This document shows, piece after piece, positions 1 to 6,978 of a stretch of DNA of 16,935 bases. The stretch is from Oscillospiraceae bacterium (GTDB lineage: Bacteria > Bacillota > Clostridia > Oscillospirales > UBA644). Location of the stretch: positions 1 through 16,935 of the forward strand of contig SVMP01000027.1 of NCBI GenBank assembly GCA_015067385.1, read 5' to 3'. Position 1 is the first letter of the stretch. Each line of letters opens with the position of its first letter. A program made the position numbers and the translations under genes. Under the pieces are notes generated by a model that saw nothing but the letters and a program-made list of their open reading frames with translations, was not told where the DNA came from and did no database searches.

Positions 1-250
1 TCGTCAGCCCCTCGAAACCACCGGTCTCATGGGCAAATACGATATCGAAACCACCGTTGTAGGCGGCGGCGTTTCCGGTCAGGCAGGCGCTATCCGTCAC
101 GGTCTCGCAAGAGCTCTCGTTGTTTCCGACGAAACTCTCAAACCCGCTCTCAAAAAAGCAGGTCTTCTCACCAGAGACCCCAGAATGAAAGAAAGAAAGA
201 AACCCGGTCTCAAGGCAGCTCGCCGCGCACCGCAGTTCTCCAAACGATAA
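1..250 (+). CDS. rpsI: 30S ribosomal protein S9, C-terminal part (5' end outside window)
   Basis: This is the 3' part of the gene for small-subunit protein S9, whose basic C-terminal tail reaches the P-site tRNA in the ribosome. The open frame enters from the window edge (first full codon at base 2), so the start is not in view and the ATG at 29 is an internal Met. The readable 82 residues contain the family's glycine-rich VVGGGVSGQAGAIRHG-type block, the LARAL segment, the LLTRDPRMKERKK stretch and the hallmark tail RRAPQFSKR, which ends S9 in most bacteria. In most genomes rplM (L13) lies just upstream; that is known gene order, not seen here. A strong terminator follows 31 bases after the stop. 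Identification is essentially certain. Confidence 0.97.
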   Translation, partial: RQPLETTGLMGKYDIETTVVGGGVSGQAGAIRHGLARALVVSDETLKPALKKAGLLTRDPRMKERKKPGLKAARRAPQFSKR

Positions 251-281
251 TTTTATTATCCGACAATTTACTTTCATATAC

Positions 282-310
282 AAAAAGCTCTGCTCATGCA
301 GGGCTTTTTT
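282..310 (+). terminator. Rho-independent terminator of rpsI
   Basis: A 12-pair stem (282-293 with 298-309, one G-U pair) closes a TCAT loop, and its 3' arm runs into a T tract (305-310). It follows rpsI directly and is repeated exactly at 1017-1045. Confidence 0.92.
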
Positions 311-331
311 GTTTTATTACGAAAAATCATA

Positions 332-360
332 TTTACATTCATATTGTTTTATGATATGAT
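332..360 (+). promoter_or_regulatory. Sigma-A promoter of the GNAT gene
   Basis: The -35 element TTTACA (332-337) and the -10 element TATGAT (355-360) are 17 bp apart, 37 bases before the start codon at 398. The sequence is a slightly diverged copy of the promoter at 1050-1078. Confidence 0.75.
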
Positions 361-397
361 AGCGGCAATTAGATAAACGTGAAGTTGGAGGTATCTT

Positions 398-955
398 ATG
401 AATATTTATGAAACATGTCCGACATTGGAAAGTGAAAAATTTATAATTAGATTATTTAAAGACGATGATTGTGATGATTTATTAAAAGTATATAGCGATA
501 AAAATGCTTTACCATTCTTTAATAGTGATAATTGTAATGGAGATAATTTCTACTATTCAACAAAAGAAAGAATGACAGATGTTCTTGGCTTTTGGCATAT
601 GTCATATGAAAATGGTTGGTTTGTTAGACTTTCGATTGTTGATAAAGCAACAACCGGTGTAATTGGAACTGTTGAATTATGCTTGAGAGTATCAGATGAT
701 GAATTTAATAATATGGGGATTTTAAGAGTAGATGTGAGAAGTGATTATGAGGAAGAAAATATATTATATGATATTTTTTTGCTTATTACACCTAAACTTG
801 ATGAAATGTTAGGATGTAAAGGCGTTCTTACTAAAGCTCCAATATATGCTGTGGAAAGAATTAAAGCAATCCCAAAAGTAGGCTTTACAAAATCAGAACA
901 CATGTTGATTGGAAAAACTGGTTATGCCTATGATGGATATTGGACAATCAAATAA
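398..955 (+). CDS. GNAT-family N-acetyltransferase (RimJ/RimL-like), divergent
   Basis: This is a 185-residue protein of the GCN5-related acetyltransferase type, predicted cytosolic, which would transfer acetyl from acetyl-CoA to an amine; the substrate cannot be read from the sequence. The family fit rests on the N-terminal ESEKFIIRLFKDDD block, the central VIGTVEL strand and the late GFTKSEHMLIG strand. The usual acetyl-CoA loop (R/Q-x-x-G-x-G/A) should fall near residues 114-121 but reads RSDYEEEN, so catalysis is uncertain. The ATG is well placed, with TGGAGG at 386-391. Codon use is visibly AT-richer (many TTA, AAT, GAT, ATA codons) than rpsI and the later operons, and the gene sits between two copies of the rpsI terminator/promoter segment. 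Both suggest it was acquired. It has its own promoter (332-360) and no partner gene. Confidence 0.72.
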   Translation: MNIYETCPTLESEKFIIRLFKDDDCDDLLKVYSDKNALPFFNSDNCNGDNFYYSTKERMTDVLGFWHMSYENGWFVRLSIVDKATTGVIGTVELCLRVSDDEFNNMGILRVDVRSDYEEENILYDIFLLITPKLDEMLGCKGVLTKAPIYAVERIKAIPKVGFTKSEHMLIGKTGYAYDGYWTIK

Positions 956-1016
956 TTTCGACAAATTCCAATTTATCAAACGATAATTTAATTATCAGAC
1001 AATTACTTTCATATAC

Positions 1017-1045
1017 AAAAAGCTCTGCTCATGCAGGGCTTTTTT
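1017..1045 (+). terminator. Rho-independent terminator of the GNAT gene (rpsI-type copy)
   Basis: The hairpin and T tract are identical to those at 282-310: stem 1017-1028 with 1033-1044, TCAT loop. It lies 61 bases after the acetyltransferase stop. Confidence 0.9.
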
Positions 1046-1049
1046 GTTA

Positions 1050-1078
1050 TTTACTTTTATATTGTTTTATGGTATAAT
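1050..1078 (+). promoter_or_regulatory. Sigma-A promoter of the alpha/beta hydrolase gene
   Basis: TTTACT (1050-1055) and a perfect TATAAT (1073-1078) are separated by 17 bp, 44 bases before the TTG start at 1123. Confidence 0.78.
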
Positions 1079-1122
1079 ATAGTTAAGAGACATCTGAAAT
1101 TTTACAGGCGAGGTGAGATCGG

Positions 1123-1869
1123 TTGAATTATATAGAATACGGAAAAGATCATAACGAGGTAATTATACTTCTACACGGGGGCGGTTTGTCGTGGTGGAAT
1201 TATCGTGAAGCAGCAGAAAAGCTTTCATCGAATTACCGTGTAATTCTGCCGATATTAGACGGACACACCCAAAGCAGTCACGATTTTATAAGCATTGAAG
1301 AAAACGCATCAAGAATAATTAAGTTTATTGATGAACAGTTTGGTGGTTCAGTCTTATTGATAGGCGGTTTATCTCTCGGAGGACAAATAGTTCTTGAAAT
1401 TCTATCGCAGAAAAAAGATGCTTGCCAGTATGCATTGGTCGAAAGCGCATTGGTTATTCCATCAAAAATTACACACTCCATGATTAAGCCTGCATTCGGA
1501 AGTTGCTATAGCTTGATAAAACACAAATGGTTCTCTGAATTACAATTTAAATCACTAAGAATAAAACAGGAGCTTTTTGAAGATTATTTCCGAGACACCT
1601 GCGGTATATCCAAATCAAATATGATTGCTTTTTTAGAAGCAAATGCATTGTACAGCATAAAACCATCCATTGCTGAATGTTCAGCAAAGACATATATTTT
1701 TGTTGGCGAGAAAGAAAACGGATCGATGCAAAAATCAGCAAAAATAATTCACCAAAGATTACAGGGAAGCTTATTGCATGTACTCCCCCAAATGTATCAT
1801 GGAGAATTTAGCATAAATCACGCAGAAGACTACGCGAACACTATACGTAAAATCGTAACAGACAAATAA
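1123..1869 (+). CDS. Alpha/beta-fold hydrolase
   Basis: This is a 248-residue predicted cytosolic serine hydrolase; the substrate (ester, lactone, amide or C-C bond) cannot be assigned. An early LLHGGG motif (residues 16-21) gives the oxyanion-hole region. The nucleophile elbow is GGLSLGG with Ser84. A strand ending in VGEKE offers the acid (Glu196 or Glu198), and His226 in MYHGEF fits the catalytic histidine. About 250 residues without a signal peptide is typical of small alpha/beta hydrolases of the MhpC/YcdJ sort. The start is TTG, chosen because GAGGTGAG (1110-1117) lies 5 bases before it and the HGGG motif comes at the usual distance. The gene has its own promoter at 1050-1078 and no visible terminator before the next promoter, so some read-through into the gene at 2015 is possible. 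Confidence 0.85.
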   Translation: MNYIEYGKDHNEVIILLHGGGLSWWNYREAAEKLSSNYRVILPILDGHTQSSHDFISIEENASRIIKFIDEQFGGSVLLIGGLSLGGQIVLEILSQKKDACQYALVESALVIPSKITHSMIKPAFGSCYSLIKHKWFSELQFKSLRIKQELFEDYFRDTCGISKSNMIAFLEANALYSIKPSIAECSAKTYIFVGEKENGSMQKSAKIIHQRLQGSLLHVLPQMYHGEFSINHAEDYANTIRKIVTDK

Positions 1870-1953
1870 GCTAATTTTCCTATGACTTTTATTTCAAAAC
1901 ATGACATAATATAAATAATCGGTACAAATCAACAGAAAAGCGGAAGCTTGTTG

Positions 1954-1982
1954 TTCAATTCCGGGACAGATAGGTGTATAAT
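1954..1982 (+). promoter_or_regulatory. Promoter of the membrane protein-TetR unit
   Basis: A perfect -10 TATAAT (1977-1982) lies 32 bases before the start at 2015. The best -35 at 17 bp is TTCAAT (1954-1959), which is weak. No clear TetR palindrome could be picked out by eye. Confidence 0.6.
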
Positions 1983-2014
1983 ATCCTTGTAAAACGAAAC
2001 AAGGAGATAAAAAA

Positions 2015-2365
2015 ATGAACACAGACAAAATTTACGCAGAATCCATTGCAAAGGATTACGCCCCGAAAGACAACTCTAAAATAATCGCTCTTAAAAAGTT
2101 AGATCAAAAAGCAAAAATGCCTGCAACCGTTTTCACGTACACATTCGGCATCGTTTCTTCTCTTATTGCAGGTCTCGGAATGAGCTTGGCAATGCAGGTC
2201 ATCGGAGGCGGAGCAGTTTGGACTGCGATAGGAATTGTAATCGGAATTATAGGATTTACATGTTGCGGAATCAATTACCCGATCTATAAAAAGATGCTTG
2301 AAAAAGGCAAAGCAAAATACGCATATGAAATCGTTGAACTCGCAAGAGAAATCAGCGAACAGTAA
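2015..2365 (+). CDS. Small two-helix membrane protein of unknown function
   Basis: This 116-residue protein has a charged N-terminal part (1-35) followed by two hydrophobic helices at about 37-62 and 67-90, the second carrying FTCCGINYP, and then a basic/acidic amphipathic tail. No catalytic motif is visible. Proteins of this shape occur widely in gut Clostridia and are sometimes labelled dihydropteridine reductase in databases; nothing in this sequence supports that activity. AAGGAG at 2001-2006 fixes the ATG. The gene is followed after 6 bases by a TetR regulator, so the two are almost certainly co-transcribed and the regulator may control this protein. The integral-membrane call is strong; the function is unknown. 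Confidence 0.8.
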   Translation: MNTDKIYAESIAKDYAPKDNSKIIALKKLDQKAKMPATVFTYTFGIVSSLIAGLGMSLAMQVIGGGAVWTAIGIVIGIIGFTCCGINYPIYKKMLEKGKAKYAYEIVELAREISEQ

Positions 2366-2371
2366 AAAAGG

Positions 2372-2983
2372 ATGAGCCGATTGAAAAAATCAGAAAGCAA
2401 ATATTTTAACACAGCCTCCAAAATGGATGAGGCATTGATAAAACTGCTTGAAGATAAATCTTTTGAGTATATTACCGTAAGCGATATATGTAAGCAAGCA
2501 GGGGTAAACAGATCAACATTTTATCTTCATTACGAAAACACGCACGATCTGCTTGAAGAAACGACAAGATATTTATTTGACAGTTTTCTTTCGTATTTCT
2601 CGGATAACACAAAGGCTGTTGCAACGAACCTTACCGAGTGTGATTTATCCGAACTTAATTTTATCAAAGAAGACTATCTTATCCCATATTTAACATATTT
2701 CAAAAACAACAGACGGGTGTTTTCAACAATATTGGCTCATTCAAAAACATTTGAAACAGAAAAGGTTTTTCACAGACTGTTTCAAAACATATTTGACCCG
2801 ATCTTAAGCCGATTCCACTACCCTATTGCTGACAGAAAATATGTGATGGTGTTTTATCTGAACGGAATAAGCGCAATTATTTCCGAATGGATCAAAGACG
2901 ATTGCGAAAAGCCGATCGAAGACGTTTCAAGAATAATTCAGGAATGTATTTTCGGACGATACGGAATACAGTTTCCGAACTAA
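2372..2983 (+). CDS. TetR/AcrR-family transcriptional regulator
   Basis: This 203-residue protein has an N-terminal TetR DNA-binding domain. Residues 14-65 hold MDEALIKLLEDKSF, then the helix-turn-helix ITVSDICKQAGVNRSTFYLHY (about 34-54), with the signature TFYLHYENTHDLLEE. The rest is a helical ligand-binding/dimer domain with no recognisable ligand motif. It starts 6 bases after the upstream membrane-protein stop. The ATG at 2372 overlaps its own AAAAAGG. The TTG at 2381 (residue 4) is better spaced from AAAGG (9 bases) and could be the true start. By analogy with this family it probably represses its own operon when no ligand is bound. A stem-loop follows at 2997-3024. Confidence 0.9.
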   Translation: MSRLKKSESKYFNTASKMDEALIKLLEDKSFEYITVSDICKQAGVNRSTFYLHYENTHDLLEETTRYLFDSFLSYFSDNTKAVATNLTECDLSELNFIKEDYLIPYLTYFKNNRRVFSTILAHSKTFETEKVFHRLFQNIFDPILSRFHYPIADRKYVMVFYLNGISAIISEWIKDDCEKPIEDVSRIIQECIFGRYGIQFPN

Positions 2984-2996
2984 GATCATATAAACA

Positions 2997-3024
2997 AAGG
3001 AACAAGTCATACGGCTTGTTCCTT
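2997..3024. terminator. Stem-loop between convergent genes
   Basis: A perfect 10-bp stem, AAGGAACAAG (2997-3006) with CTTGTTCCTT (3015-3024), and an 8-base loop. It lies between the convergent TetR and aldo/keto reductase genes and can serve both; the T tract is short on either side. Confidence 0.75.
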
Positions 3025-3037
3025 ATTTATAATTGAA

Positions 3038-4168
3038 TTAATTGAATTTAGATGCAAAATCCGCAAGTGCTTCGGATATCTTTATCTGCTGAGGACAGAC
3101 CGATTCACAGCTTCCGCAGCCAAGACATGCAGAAGGCTTCTTATCGTTGGGAAGAGTTGACATTACCATAGGAGCGATGAAGCCGCCGCCTGTGTAAGAA
3201 TGTTCGTTATAAAGAGAAAGGAGCTTGGGAATATCAAGTTGTTGCGGACAATGATCAACGCAGTAACGGCAAGCGGTGCAGGGAACGGTCGTCTTTGCGG
3301 TCATATCTTTTGCAATATCGAGAAGTGCGTTGAATTCGTCTTCGGAAAGCGGTTTTTCGGTCTGATATGTTTCGATATTTTTCTTAAGCTGATCGAAATT
3401 CGACATACCCGAAAGAGTTACTTTCACAGAAGGAACAGACTGCAAGAATCTGAACGCCCATGACGGAACAGACTCATCGGGACGCATGGCTTTGAGCTGT
3501 TTTTCATATTTTTCATCAAGAGACGCAAGGCTGCCGCCGCGAAGAGGTTCCATAACCCAGACGGGAATATTATGTTTTTCAAGAATTTCAACCTTTTTCT
3601 TTGAATTCTGGAAATCCCAGTCTACCCAGTTAAGCTGAAGCTGACCGAATTCCATATCTTTGCCGTAAATTTCAAGGAAGCGATCTATAACATCGCAATC
3701 ACCGTGAGCAGAAAAGCCGAGATGGCGGATCCTTCCGTTTCTTTTTTGTTCTGTAAGATATTCATATATACGGTACTTCGGATCAAGGTAATGATCTATG
3801 TTAAGCTCGCAGACGTTATGAACAAGATAAAAATCAAAATATTCAACCTGACATTTTTCGAGCTGTTTTTCGAAGATCTCTTCGACTTTATCCATATTTG
3901 AAAGATCGTATCCGGGGAATTTGCTTGCGAGATAAAAACTGTCTCTCGGATAATTTTTGAGAACTTTGCCCATTACGATCTCGGAATTACCGCTATGATA
4001 ACCCCAGGCAGTATCGTAATAATTGACACCGTTTTTCATTGCATATTCGACCATTTCGGCAGTAGCTGCCTCGTCAATAACCGAATTTTTACCGTCAACT
4101 ACAGGCAAACGCATTGTACCCATTCCGAGCGAAGAAAGCTTTATGCCCTGAAAATCATTATAAATCAT
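3038..4168 (-). CDS. Aldo/keto reductase with C-terminal 2x[4Fe-4S] domain
   Basis: This 376-residue predicted cytosolic oxidoreductase has an NADPH-type aldo/keto reductase TIM barrel at about 1-285 carrying the full catalytic tetrad: Asp52 and Tyr57 (YYDTAWGY), Lys83 (ASKFPG) and His117 (YLVHN). A ferredoxin-like tail follows. Its first cluster ligands are Cys297, 300, 303 and 307 (CTACRYCVDHCPQQ) and its second Cys348, 351, 354 and 358 (CLGCGSCESVCPQQ). This fusion is a known subfamily in anaerobes, where the clusters are thought to pass electrons; the physiological substrate is unknown. AAGAGG (4175-4180) precedes the ATG. The gene is alone in its transcript, with a promoter at 4198-4226 placed back to back with that of the following importer. 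No truncation or missing residue is seen. Confidence 0.93.
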   Translation of the reverse strand: MIYNDFQGIKLSSLGMGTMRLPVVDGKNSVIDEAATAEMVEYAMKNGVNYYDTAWGYHSGNSEIVMGKVLKNYPRDSFYLASKFPGYDLSNMDKVEEIFEKQLEKCQVEYFDFYLVHNVCELNIDHYLDPKYRIYEYLTEQKRNGRIRHLGFSAHGDCDVIDRFLEIYGKDMEFGQLQLNWVDWDFQNSKKKVEILEKHNIPVWVMEPLRGGSLASLDEKYEKQLKAMRPDESVPSWAFRFLQSVPSVKVTLSGMSNFDQLKKNIETYQTEKPLSEDEFNALLDIAKDMTAKTTVPCTACRYCVDHCPQQLDIPKLLSLYNEHSYTGGGFIAPMVMSTLPNDKKPSACLGCGSCESVCPQQIKISEALADFASKFN

Positions 4169-4197
4169 AAAAAACCTCTTAACAAATTATTTTTCTC

Positions 4198-4226
4198 ATT
4201 ATACAATATTTTAATAAAAAAATCAA
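4198..4226 (-). promoter_or_regulatory. Promoter of the aldo/keto reductase gene
   Basis: On the minus strand, TTGATT (4221-4226) and a perfect TATAAT (4198-4203) are 17 bp apart, 30 bases before the start codon. Confidence 0.75.
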
Positions 4227-4248
4227 TACCGAAAACGAAAGAAATTTC

Positions 4249-4277
4249 TTGACATATATCCCCTGCTATGTTATAAT
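4249..4277 (+). promoter_or_regulatory. Consensus promoter of the iron/B12-type importer operon
   Basis: TTGACA (4249-4254) and TATAAT (4272-4277) are both perfect with 17 bp between, plus an extended -10 TG at 4269-4270. The GTG start is only 30 bases downstream of the -10, so there is no room for a cobalamin riboswitch. No convincing Fur box was recognised. Confidence 0.88.
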
Positions 4278-4306
4278 TTTATGACAAAAATAAACAGGAG
4301 AAAACT

Positions 4307-5221
4307 GTGAAAAAGACTATCATCATCACTATTATAACAATTTTTATTCTCTGTTCATGCAGTTTTGAGAAAGCATCAGAAGGAATAAAAGCAACCGATG
4401 CAAACGGAAATACTGTATTTTTACCGAAAGAACCGAAAAATGTGGCAGTTCTTTTTTCTTCATTTGCTGATATTTGGGTAACTGCAGGCGGCGAAGTACA
4501 GATCACGGTAGCAGAAAGCGTTGAACGAGGATTTGCAAGAGAAGAGGCAACGCTTGTCGATGGCGGAGCAGGAAAAACAATAGACACCGAATCTTTAATT
4601 GCGGCAAACCCCGACCTCGTTATTTGTTCTGCAGATATTGACGCACAAAACGATGCAGCAGAATTATGTCAAAAAGTCGGCATTTCTGCCATATCGTTAA
4701 AAGTTGAAGATATTAATGATTATCTGAACGCCCTTGATCTTTTTACCGATTTGACAGGAAGAAAGGATCTTTACAAAAAATACGGAGAAGATGTTTACAC
4801 GGAAACAGAGAAGATCAGATCCGAATACAATTTTGAAGAGCCGCCCAAGATACTCTTTATAAGGGCGGGATCCTCGGAAAGATCAACTAAAGCGAAAAAC
4901 ACAGAACAGCATTTTGTCTGCGAAATGTTAACGGAATTCGGATGTAAAAACATTGCAGACACAGCGCCGATACTTCTCGACGGACTTAGCATTGAGGAGA
5001 TCATTTTACAAGATCCCGATTTTATTTTCATCTCAACAATGGGTGATGAAAATGCGGCAAAAGATAACATGAACAGCATTCTCGAAAAAGAGGAATGGCA
5101 AAATCTTTCTGCTGTAAAAGGCGAAAAAGTATATTTTTTACCGAAAGATCTTTTTCAGTTCAAACCCAATTCACGCTGGGCTGAAGCGTACGAATATCTT
5201 GCGAAAATACTGAGCGAATAG
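4307..5221 (+). CDS. Iron-siderophore/cobalamin-type ABC importer, substrate-binding lipoprotein
   Basis: This 304-residue lipoprotein is held on the outer face of the membrane and delivers ligand to the permease encoded next. The signal peptide (1-17) ends in the lipobox LCSC with Cys18 as the lipid-bearing residue. The mature part has the FecB/BtuF (class III) pattern: ATDANGNTVFLPKEPKNVAVL opening the N-lobe, LIAANPDLVI, then a long connecting helix (DYLNALDLFTDLTGRKDLY), and a C-lobe with ILFIRAG, SIEEIILQDPDFIFI and VKGEKVYFLP. The GTG start has CAGGAG (4295-4300) at a good distance. It leads a three-gene operon with 3 bases to the next start. Whether the ligand is a ferric siderophore, haem or vitamin B12 cannot be told from sequence or from the leader. 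Confidence 0.9.
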   Translation: MKKTIIITIITIFILCSCSFEKASEGIKATDANGNTVFLPKEPKNVAVLFSSFADIWVTAGGEVQITVAESVERGFAREEATLVDGGAGKTIDTESLIAANPDLVICSADIDAQNDAAELCQKVGISAISLKVEDINDYLNALDLFTDLTGRKDLYKKYGEDVYTETEKIRSEYNFEEPPKILFIRAGSSERSTKAKNTEQHFVCEMLTEFGCKNIADTAPILLDGLSIEEIILQDPDFIFISTMGDENAAKDNMNSILEKEEWQNLSAVKGEKVYFLPKDLFQFKPNSRWAEAYEYLAKILSE

Positions 5222-5224
5222 ACC

Positions 5225-6199
5225 ATGAAAAAATACATTATTCTTATTTTATTACTGTTTACGGCTTGCATTGCGGGCATCGCGTTCGGCAGTGTAAAAA
5301 TAGAGCCGGAAATATTCATTAAAGGGCTGTTGCTGAATGAAGAAGCGCAAAGTCAATCAATTATAATTTATCATTTAAGGATACCGAGAGTTATTGCAGG
5401 ACTTATTGCCGGTATTGGACTTTCCGTTTCGGGTGTTTTGCTTCAAAGCGTAACAAACAACGACCTTGCAGGCCCGAACATAATCGGCGTAAATGCAGGA
5501 GCCGGATTTTTCTGCATCCTCTTGCTGTCTTTTTTTCCGACAATGATCAAATTTTTGCCGTTTGCCGCCTTTATCGGTGCTTTTTTAACGACATTATTGA
5601 TCCTCATAATTGTAAAAAAAGTCAATTCGGCTAAAGGCACAGTTATTCTCGCAGGCATTGCCGTGACAACGCTTCTGAACGCAGGAATTTCGTTTTTATC
5701 TCTTCTTGACAGCGATGTTTTAACATCATACAACTCTTTTTCAATCGGCGGTCTGAGAGGTGTTGAGGTTGGTGAATTGATAATTCCGAGCGTTATAATT
5801 GCGGTATGTCTTATTGTTTCCCTGATATTTTCAAGGCAGACATATCTTTTATGCCTTGGCGACAGCGTTGCATCTTCGCTCGGTGTTAAAACAAAAACAG
5901 TTCGATTTATCGGGCTTATCTGTGCATCTGCATCTGCGGCAGCAGTTGTAAGTTTCGCAGGACTTTTAGGCTTTGTCGGGCTTGTTGTTCCGCACATAAG
6001 CAGGCGTATCTGCGGAAATGAACCTAAAAAATTGCTGATAACATCAAGCTTTGTAGGTGCTGTAACAGTAATAACGGCGGATCTTCTGGGAAGGATTTTA
6101 CTTGCGCCCACAGAAATTCCCGTCGGTGTATTAATGGCAGTTATCGGAGCACCGTTCTTCTTATTTTTACTTATAACAAGGAGATCGACAAATGCTTAA
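5225..6199 (+). CDS. FecCD-family permease of the iron/B12-type importer
   Basis: This 324-residue integral membrane protein fits the ten-helix FecCD/BtuC fold, forming the homodimeric channel of a type II importer. Recognisable blocks are LRIPRVIAGLIAGIGLSVSG (residues about 51-70) followed by LLQSVTNNDLAGPNIIGVNAGAG, the coupling region LGFVGLVVPHISRR, and the closing TEIPVGVLMAVIGAPFFLFLL. Length matches the family. It starts 3 bases after the binding-protein stop with no strong ribosome binding site, suggesting translational coupling. It overlaps the ATPase start by 8 bases. All three parts of the importer are present and look intact. Confidence 0.95.
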   Translation: MKKYIILILLLFTACIAGIAFGSVKIEPEIFIKGLLLNEEAQSQSIIIYHLRIPRVIAGLIAGIGLSVSGVLLQSVTNNDLAGPNIIGVNAGAGFFCILLLSFFPTMIKFLPFAAFIGAFLTTLLILIIVKKVNSAKGTVILAGIAVTTLLNAGISFLSLLDSDVLTSYNSFSIGGLRGVEVGELIIPSVIIAVCLIVSLIFSRQTYLLCLGDSVASSLGVKTKTVRFIGLICASASAAAVVSFAGLLGFVGLVVPHISRRICGNEPKKLLITSSFVGAVTVITADLLGRILLAPTEIPVGVLMAVIGAPFFLFLLITRRSTNA

Positions 6200-6938
6200 G
6201 ATAAAAGATCTGACCGTAAAATACGGCAAAAAAACCGTTCTTGACAATGTAAATATTACGTTGAACAAAAACAGGTTTACCGCCATTCTCGGGAAAAACG
6301 GAAGCGGTAAATCAACGGTTGTTTCATGTATATCAAAACAAACCGAATATACGGGGGAAATATTGCTTGACGGAAAAGATATTCAGTTGATAAAAAACAA
6401 GAAATATTCTCAAATGATTTCTGTCTTACCTCAAAAATTAGAATATCCGCCGATAACAGTCGAGGAACTTGTCGGCTTTGGCAGAAACCCATACACAAGT
6501 TTTGACGGCAGACTTTCGGACGAAGATAAGAAAGAAATAGCAGATGCGTTGAAAGCAACAGCTATGGACGACCTTTCGCAACGACTCATAACTACCCTGT
6601 CCGGCGGCGAACGCCAAAAAGCATATCTCGCCATGATAATTGCACAGCAAACGCCAACAGTGCTTCTTGACGAGCCGACAACTCATATGGATATATGCGC
6701 ACAGGACGAATTTATTTCACTGATAACAAAACTCAAACAAAACGGTAAAACACCGATAGTTATAATGCACGACCTTGCTCTTGCCGTAAAACACGCAGAC
6801 GATATTGTTATAATCGAAAAAGGCAATTGCATATTTAACGGAACAAAAGAAGAATGTCTTAATGAAAAAGCAATTGAAAAAACTTTTTCGGTAAAAAGGA
6901 TCGATGCAGAAAATGAGATATTTTTCTCGGCACAATAG
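6192..6938 (+). CDS. ABC ATPase of the iron/B12-type importer (FecE/BtuD-like)
   Basis: This 248-residue cytosolic ATPase energises the permease encoded just upstream. Walker A is GKNGSGKS (34-41), the Q-loop Gln is in VLPQK (Gln81), the ABC signature is LSGGE (136-140), Walker B is VLLDE (157-161) and the switch His is His193 in MHDL. The FGRNPY segment at 96-101 and the THMD after Walker B are typical of the siderophore/B12 class. ATG lies inside the last codons of the permease gene (8-base overlap), so the two are coupled. A strong stem-loop at 6941-6973 ends the operon. Confidence 0.96.
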   Translation: MLKIKDLTVKYGKKTVLDNVNITLNKNRFTAILGKNGSGKSTVVSCISKQTEYTGEILLDGKDIQLIKNKKYSQMISVLPQKLEYPPITVEELVGFGRNPYTSFDGRLSDEDKKEIADALKATAMDDLSQRLITTLSGGERQKAYLAMIIAQQTPTVLLDEPTTHMDICAQDEFISLITKLKQNGKTPIVIMHDLALAVKHADDIVIIEKGNCIFNGTKEECLNEKAIEKTFSVKRIDAENEIFFSAQ

Positions 6939-6940
6939 TC

Positions 6941-6973
6941 AAAGAACAGCCCTCAAAAAGAGGACTGTTCTTT
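6941..6973. terminator. Bidirectional terminator between convergent operons
   Basis: A 14-position stem (6941-6954 with 6960-6973) has 13 pairs, one C-A mismatch and an AAAAA loop. It ends the importer operon on the plus strand and lies just past the stop of the solute-binding gene on the minus strand. Confidence 0.88.
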
Positions 6974-6978
6974 ATGTT

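Larger units (their letters stand above)
241..360 (+). repeat. Direct repeat, left copy (rpsI end, terminator, promoter)
   Basis: This segment covers the last codons of rpsI, its terminator and the promoter of the next gene. It recurs at 977-1078. Aligned by hand, about 96 of 103 columns are identical, apart from a 17-base stretch (314-330) present only here and a one-base gap. The two copies bracket the acetyltransferase gene at 398-955. Confidence 0.9.
977..1078 (+). repeat. Direct repeat, right copy with rpsI 3' remnant
   Basis: This is the second copy of 241-360. It opens with CAAACGATAA, the same ten bases that end rpsI (its last codons and stop), although no S9 reading frame precedes it. 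It then carries the same terminator and a near-identical promoter. The 17-base block 314-330 of the left copy is missing. Confidence 0.9.

Noticed and set aside
29..250. A 73-residue protein starting at ATG 29
   Set aside because: The same frame is open to the window edge and reads as S9 upstream, so this Met is internal to rpsI.
241..1078. The direct repeats as insertion-sequence ends
   Set aside because: They contain a gene terminator and promoter rather than terminal inverted repeats, and no transposase lies between them.
4201..4306. Possible cobalamin riboswitch or Fur box before the iron/B12-type importer
   Set aside because: The start codon is 30 bases after the -10 box, too short for a riboswitch, and no Fur-like inverted repeat was found. 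The ligand stays open.
5443..6111. A 222-codon open frame on the minus strand
   Set aside because: It lies entirely opposite the FecCD permease gene, which shows all family motifs, and has no supporting signals.
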